Source: Siphonodentalium dalli
Taxonomy: Eukaryota > Mollusca > Scaphopoda > Gadilida > Siphonodentaliidae
Direction: 5' to 3'
DNA: 64,000 nt
Assembly (NCBI GenBank): GCA_032622095.1
Contig: CP136068.1
Span: 159,049,465 to 159,113,464, forward strand
Shown here: piece after piece, positions 59,799-64,000 of the stretch
How the letters are laid out: every line of letters begins with the position of its first letter
How positions within the stretch are numbered: position 1 is the first letter of the stretch
Position numbers and translations under genes: made by a program
The notes under the pieces: model-generated
Database searches by the model: none
What the model saw: only the letters and a program-made list of their open reading frames with translations
What the model was told of the DNA's origin: nothing

Positions 59799-60594
59799 TA
59801 GACTGAAACCCCAATATTTGCAGACTCAAAAATACACCCGACATAAACAGTGACTCTGAATATAGCACACAACAAAATGAATTATACCCGGTACCCGAGC
59901 GAAAGAAATCTATCCAATTTAGTGTTACACTGATCATTATAATTTGACCAATCATATTCTACGATAACTGCAATAGATACACCTGTTTTATTAAACACAT
60001 CACAACACTGTCCGAAAAGCAAAAACAGCGAGCGTTGTGTATTTTCCAGATAGCTGTCGAACCAATATTTACAATACAGTTTCAATATGGTTAATTTATT
60101 AATTATACTGTTTATGGTAAACTCTGAACATAAAATAATTAAAGTTACACATATTGTTTGGAACTTTGATTCTGCAAACCTGATATACTTACTACACACC
60201 ATCAAACACTTTAGCTGCTTTAGTACGGGATTTTGAATGTTATTCTGATGGAAACAAAATAGTCTATTGTTTTATCACCATTATTTTAGCTAAAGAAAGC
60301 AAATTTTCGGTCAAATATATTTCAAGGAAGAAACTAATATCACTGCTTCGTCTTGCTGTTAAGTTGAACGGTGCCTAAAGAAAGATATAGTCCCAACACA
60401 ATATGTGCCTTTAAATATTTCCGAAAGTCATGTCACTAGTACGAAAGTAGGCCAGGTCATGGCAGAGTCCGCTCTTCCATGTCCTGGATTGAGAGCATGA
60501 GCGAGTGCGTGTATTATGTCTTTTCTCTTGTGTTATTCTTTGTTCACAATAAAAAATTAAAAAAAAAGGAAAAAAAAGAAGAAAAAAAAAAGAA
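59799..60594 (+). other. LINE 3' UTR and A-rich tail
   Basis: Non-coding; ends with cacaataaaaaattaaaa and an A/G-rich tail directly before the right TSD. Confidence 0.75.
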
Positions 60595-61270
60595 AAGATT
60601 TCTTACTTAGTCAAGGAAAGATGATGGGAGTTTTATAGTAATACCTAACGTGAAGTGACATTTCTAAGGTGTTTGAGAGGGTCACGTGGAGGGTCGACTA
60701 GCGAGAGTCGTCTGTGTGCGCTCAGTACTCACTGCTGGTCCCCATTATAACCGAAAAGAACCCAGACCTCCGACCAGACATGTGTGTTGATAAGATATAA
60801 AAGTCAACACTTGCAATACATCTGGGTTGATGAAACTAACTTGCATTTTGGGGTTGTAGTTAAAACTGTATATTGTGACTCGCCTACCATTTTGGTTTCT
60901 GAGCTACTGTGCACACAGGCCGCGCTATGCTGATAACGGGCGAGTTTTTGTCGCATTGGCATTTTGTTCTATTTGTCACACAACGAGCGACATGATATAA
61001 CTGCAGCTTAATTAAGTGAACCTCAGCTCAAGTGGGAAGATACAATAAAGCATGTGTCAAAACTATTGACCAGTCACAGATATGTCATAAATACGGTCGC
61101 TAGCCGGGGCATCGCGTAACGAATGTGAACAGTACCTGAAATTACTTTTTCATAAAATATTCCACCATGAATTCTTCAAATACATGTATTCACCAAATAA
61201 ACCTACCGAAAGGCTGATAGCGTTCCTGACTCAGCTGGTATACATGTATGTGTCCATCAAATATACCTAC

Positions 61271-61534
61271 CGATAGCTAATAGCGTTCCCGACTGAGCTG
61301 GTAGCATTGAGTTCACAGAATTGTTCATGAACACGAAAGCGAGGAACACTGTGATGATGTACCCCATGCGTTCTCCGGAGCTCGGTGGTAGGTAGAAGAC
61401 GAGTGGTCCGAGGTGCGCTGCGATCATAGCTGGTAAAACATTGGCGACGAGGAAGGAGAGTGGCTGTCTGGTTAATGTGAATGGCAGGACTGCATAGGAT
61501 ATATTTCCGAGCTGACTACTGGTGATTGTGTCTC
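61271..61534 (-). CDS. Exon of the Cys-loop channel subunit: last beta strand, TM1 and TM2
   Basis: It reads GDTITSSQLGNISYAVLPFT, then LTRQPLSFLVANVLPAMIAA, HLGPLVFYLPPSSGER, MGYIITVFLAFVFMNNSVNS and MLPAQSGTLLAI. The R-x-P before TM1, the V.P of TM1, FYLP.SGE(R) in the TM1-TM2 linker and the following helix are the nicotinic-receptor-type channel core. The donor is atcg/gtaggt (phase 1), and exon 51082-51530 continues in phase. The acceptor (ttcttgacacag) is my choice; internal AGs could shorten the exon by up to about 30 nt. TM2 is atypical: it lacks the usual leucine/valine ring pattern and has Asn-Asn-Ser in mid-helix. Confidence 0.82.
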
Positions 61535-63349
61535 CTGTGTCAAGAATCCAGTCCATGTTTTTGCTTGGGATAAAAAGGATACACTAGCATGCTTACACAA
61601 AAAACAAACAGTAAACGTGTGACGCATGGGTATACACACGATATGCATAACCACTACATTAATAATATGCCATAATCATGTCAAGTTTTGTTTTGTAAGT
61701 TTTAAGTTCACTTTGCTATACCGTATAACACATTGGTTATGTGAAGTCTGCATGTCATACTTATACGGCGACTTCGTAAAAGCTTTTGTCGCCGTCCGCA
61801 TCGAACATACAGCGAAATTTGTCGTGACTATATTCGCACATCAACGTTAGATATTAAGTCGTAAGTTACATCGGTGAACCTGACGATATTACTGTGTAGG
61901 AACATACGCATAATTATATAGTAAACATTATCCGGTATATAAATACGATTATGTGTCACCCGACATAGCATTATCCGATATATATACTGCGGGCATTATT
62001 TACCATTTATAAATACTTAAGTGTGTACGGTATAGCCCATCGAGCGCACCATTAGTTATATAATTCTTAATACTGAACTGACAACGGACATATCGTGACG
62101 ATTATATTGACGAAATAACGGATATATTCAGAAATTAAACACAATATACAAAATAATTTTAAAAAAGCGACTCCTTTAAAGAGATTTATTTTCCGATGAA
62201 ATTTAAATTGACTAAATAACGGAGATATTCAAAACTGAAAACAATAAAATAAAAAAAAAAAACATTTGTTAATGCGCGTTTTTTCTCTCTCGAAGTAGTT
62301 ATTTTCAAGAATGACCCAAACCTGCCCATGACCACCCACCCAATAGGTGAACTTTGACTTACATACGGCCAAAGTTCGTAATTTGTGTTGTTGTAAATTG
62401 TTTCAGAGAACTCCGTTATTTCGTCGAAAATACGTTCTATATTGTCATTTTTTGGTTATAACCTCTGATAATGCTATGCGGATCGGGTGTTCGTGTACCT
62501 TAAAATTATACAGTTAACATTATCCGGTATATAAAGAAGATTTATATATCTTAGTTTAGCCGCAATTATATAGTAAACATTGTCCGGTATATAAGGACGA
62601 TTTGTGCTGTAATGTTAAAGTGAACATTATCTGGTATATAAAGATATTTTTTGTACCTTGTTTTAGTAAACACTGTCTGGTATATACAAAGATGATTAGT
62701 AGTAGTAGCATATTTACTGCGCCATGAATATATAGGTTAAATTACAAATTAGGATATAGTTATACATATGATATGGTAACAGAGGATTGGAGTAAAAGTT
62801 ATGCAAGTTATTGATGATCCTCTCCCTGTGTTCATAAGCGCTCATGAGAATATAATAAAGAGATGATAGTGTTGATAAGAAAGGATATACCAGGTTTAAG
62901 TGCTTAAATATGTATACATGGGTTCTGACATCAAACTATAAAGAAAAGGGTAAGATCCAGGTTAATGCGATGTTACATTATTCTCCGGTGAAATGGTAGT
63001 TGGTCAAATGCATTTGTGAAATATGTTGCATGCCTTACACTAGACATCAATTGTTATTAAGGTAAATTTCCGCACAATAGGTCCGGAGCCATGGATACAC
63101 CCTTAAGTGCATTATGGCGATGTGTTGCTGCAATGGCATCAGCACAAGGTGTCGCATACATATAGTAACTTCGTTGTAAAAAGTACTGCGCTCGTGTTGG
63201 GCCTCAGTTGAAACGACCAGTTGTCGAAATTTAAGATTGTACTATTTCAAATAAACGACTATTTAATTCATTGCTCATCTTCGGTATACCGAATAACAGG
63301 TCGATCACAGAAGTAACATGGATATCCGATCTAGTAAATTTTCCCAACA
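61535..63349. repeat. Upstream intron of the channel gene with scattered tatccggtatata units
   Basis: The unit tatagtaaacattatccggt + atataaa recurs about six times near 61915, 61965, 62510, 62565, 62620 and 62665. An inverted repeat (tgacgaaataacggatat ... tccgttatttcgtcgaa) spans ~62108-62435. No further channel exon was recognised. The part next to 63350 may be the 3' UTR of the LINE at the right edge. Confidence 0.5.
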
Positions 63350-64000
63350 TCAATTGCCTAGCTTGGTTGTATAATGAACACTGAACAAATAATGATATGC
63401 GTCTTCACAATGATGACCGCATGGGCATAATAAGTTGTCGGCAATATGAGTCCGTTGTTTATCGAAATTTAGGTCACCACAATTATTTCGTAATCTACAT
63501 TGTAATACGTTCAATTTTCGTTGTCCTGTCTTATAGTATTGTGGTTGTTTCGGAATATCTACTGTAGCTCTACAAGGAGTATACATTTTGGTAAGCACGG
63601 TGGTTTTATTGAGTTCGCTCTGTACGCTCGTGGTGCCAGTGTTCCATTCCGAGATCATAGACGGAACAAAGGAGGATATCATGTGTGCACTTCTATTATT
63701 GTCATGTCTCAACCATAAAGGGTTTCTAAGTGGGTAATCGGTCAGTTCACCAGATGTTTTAGGTATCAAAGGTGTTAGGTATCTTGGAGTTTTTCCATCA
63801 ATTGTTTTATGCCATATACGTAATTTGTGCATTTTTCGTCTTTCTTTGAGCTTGGTCCAACCAGTTTCTATCAACACCCTGTCAGACGAGGCTGATCGTG
63901 TAAGGCCAGTAACAATGAGCCCGGTCTCGATCTGTAATCGCTCTAATTTATCCAAAAGATTGTCAGTAGCATTGCTCCAGAGTACATCACCATATTCCAT
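63350..64000 (-). CDS. 3' coding end of a CR1/Jockey-like LINE reverse transcriptase (continues beyond window)
   Basis: 216 residues open to the window edge. MEYGDVLWSNATDNLLDKLE, then ETGLIVTGLTRSAS, ETGWTKLKERRKMHKLRIWH and GKTPRYLTPLIP form the post-RT thumb and connector region of CR1/Jockey-type non-LTR elements. A C-terminal zinc-knuckle-like motif CPCGHHCEDAYHYLF follows. The RT catalytic core lies outside the window. It is in the same orientation as the channel gene. No stop or frameshift is visible in this part. Confidence 0.88.
   Translation of the reverse strand: MEYGDVLWSNATDNLLDKLERLQIETGLIVTGLTRSASSDRVLIETGWTKLKERRKMHKLRIWHKTIDGKTPRYLTPLIPKTSGELTDYPLRNPLWLRHDNNRSAHMISSFVPSMISEWNTGTTSVQSELNKTTVLTKMYTPCRATVDIPKQPQYYKTGQRKLNVLQCRLRNNCGDLNFDKQRTHIADNLLCPCGHHCEDAYHYLFSVHYTTKLGN

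Larger units (their letters stand above)
54269..60594 (+). mobile_element. L1/Tx1-like non-LTR retrotransposon, apparently full at 3' end
   Basis: Flanked by a 14-bp direct repeat AAGATTTCTTACTT (54255-54268 and 60595-60608). It ends in an A-rich tail (~60548-60594: aataaaaaattaaaaaaa ...). It holds a 1260-codon endonuclease/RT ORF, a ~0.8-kb 3' UTR, and 1.75 kb upstream of the ORF in which I see no ORF1-like protein. It lies antisense within the intron of the channel gene. Confidence 0.85.
54091..60719. mobile_element. Palindromic foldback element interrupted by a LINE
   Basis: Left arm 54091-54224 (gcaaacagacgactctcgct ... ctaagtaagaaatattagac). The right arm is 54246-54268 plus 60609-60719 (gttgtctaagatttctta, then agtcaaggaaag ... 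gagagtcgtctgtgtgc). With the LINE and one TSD copy removed, the two arms form a ~300-bp near-perfect palindrome with a ~20-bp loop. No coding capacity of its own. Confidence 0.82.
51531..61270 (-). other. Large intron of the channel gene
   Basis: Bounded on the minus strand by atcg/gtaggtat (61270 down) and tcttgcag (51531). It holds the 21-bp and 31-bp minisatellites and a foldback element carrying a full-length LINE in antisense orientation. Segments 53521-54090 and 60720-61270 contain nothing I recognise. Confidence 0.75.

Noticed and set aside
63521-63718. Plus-strand 65-aa ORF at the right edge
   Set aside because: Shadow of the minus-strand LINE coding region.

Overview
The window is eukaryotic nuclear DNA from an animal: genes are split into short exons with GT-AG introns, most of the sequence is AT-rich, and it is packed with minisatellites, inverted-repeat DNA transposons and non-LTR retrotransposons. 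An exon-shuffled secreted protein (chitin-binding, MAM, C-type lectin modules), a divergent nicotinic-receptor-like gene and a CR1/Jockey-like LINE fragment of a kind common in bivalves point to a lophotrochozoan, most likely a mollusc. That placement is inference. I see no bacterial operons, rRNA, convincing tRNA or CRISPR array.

Gene 1 (+ strand, 362-22428, 5' end outside the window) has seven exons whose phases fit exactly: 362-667, 5171-5338, 10679-10845, 12013-12123, 14481-14604, 18806-19009 and 22181-22428. They encode the end of one CBM14 domain, a complete CBM14 domain, one MAM domain and one C-type lectin domain, then a stop. The module borders are phase 1, the signature of exon shuffling. 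The product is probably an extracellular carbohydrate-binding matrix or immune protein.

The most striking observation is that minisatellites beside this gene's exons appear to be built from the exon borders themselves. An 81-bp array (726-5170) repeats the 3' splice site plus the first codons of the MAM module. A 55-bp array (5339-6235) repeats the end of the same exon plus its 5' splice site. A 36-bp array (19010-19775) repeats the end of lectin exon 6 plus its donor. Decayed copies of the end of exon 5 lie at 14650-14745 and 18010-18245, and the last 51 bp of the final exon are duplicated once. The introns therefore hold dozens of decoy splice sites and exon fragments.

Introns and intergenic DNA also hold at least eight short inverted-repeat elements flanked by TTAA (piggyBac-type target), in about five families. 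Two neighbouring pairs share a single TTAA. Other elements are a Harbinger-like element with TTA duplications, CTTAGTC foldbacks and a 120-bp-TIR family.

From 22.5 to 51 kb I see no intact gene. In order it holds: TTAA elements; a 1.5-kb tandem duplication with coding-like remnants; a Helitron-like element with a nearly identical 2.39-kb tandem duplication; degenerate TTAGGG-derived arrays with 42/84-bp higher-order repeats; 146-bp, 28-bp and about 175-bp satellites; and a decayed C2H2 zinc finger.

Gene 2 (- strand) is a divergent Cys-loop (nicotinic-receptor-like) channel subunit. Two exons are visible, 61271-61534 (TM1-TM2) and 51082-51530 (TM3-TM4 and stop), joined in phase. Its 9.7-kb intron holds two AT-rich minisatellites and a palindromic foldback element, into which an apparently intact L1/Tx1-type LINE (54269-60594, 14-bp TSD, 1260-aa endonuclease/RT ORF) has inserted antisense to the gene. 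The right edge (63350-64000, -) is the 3' coding end of a second LINE.
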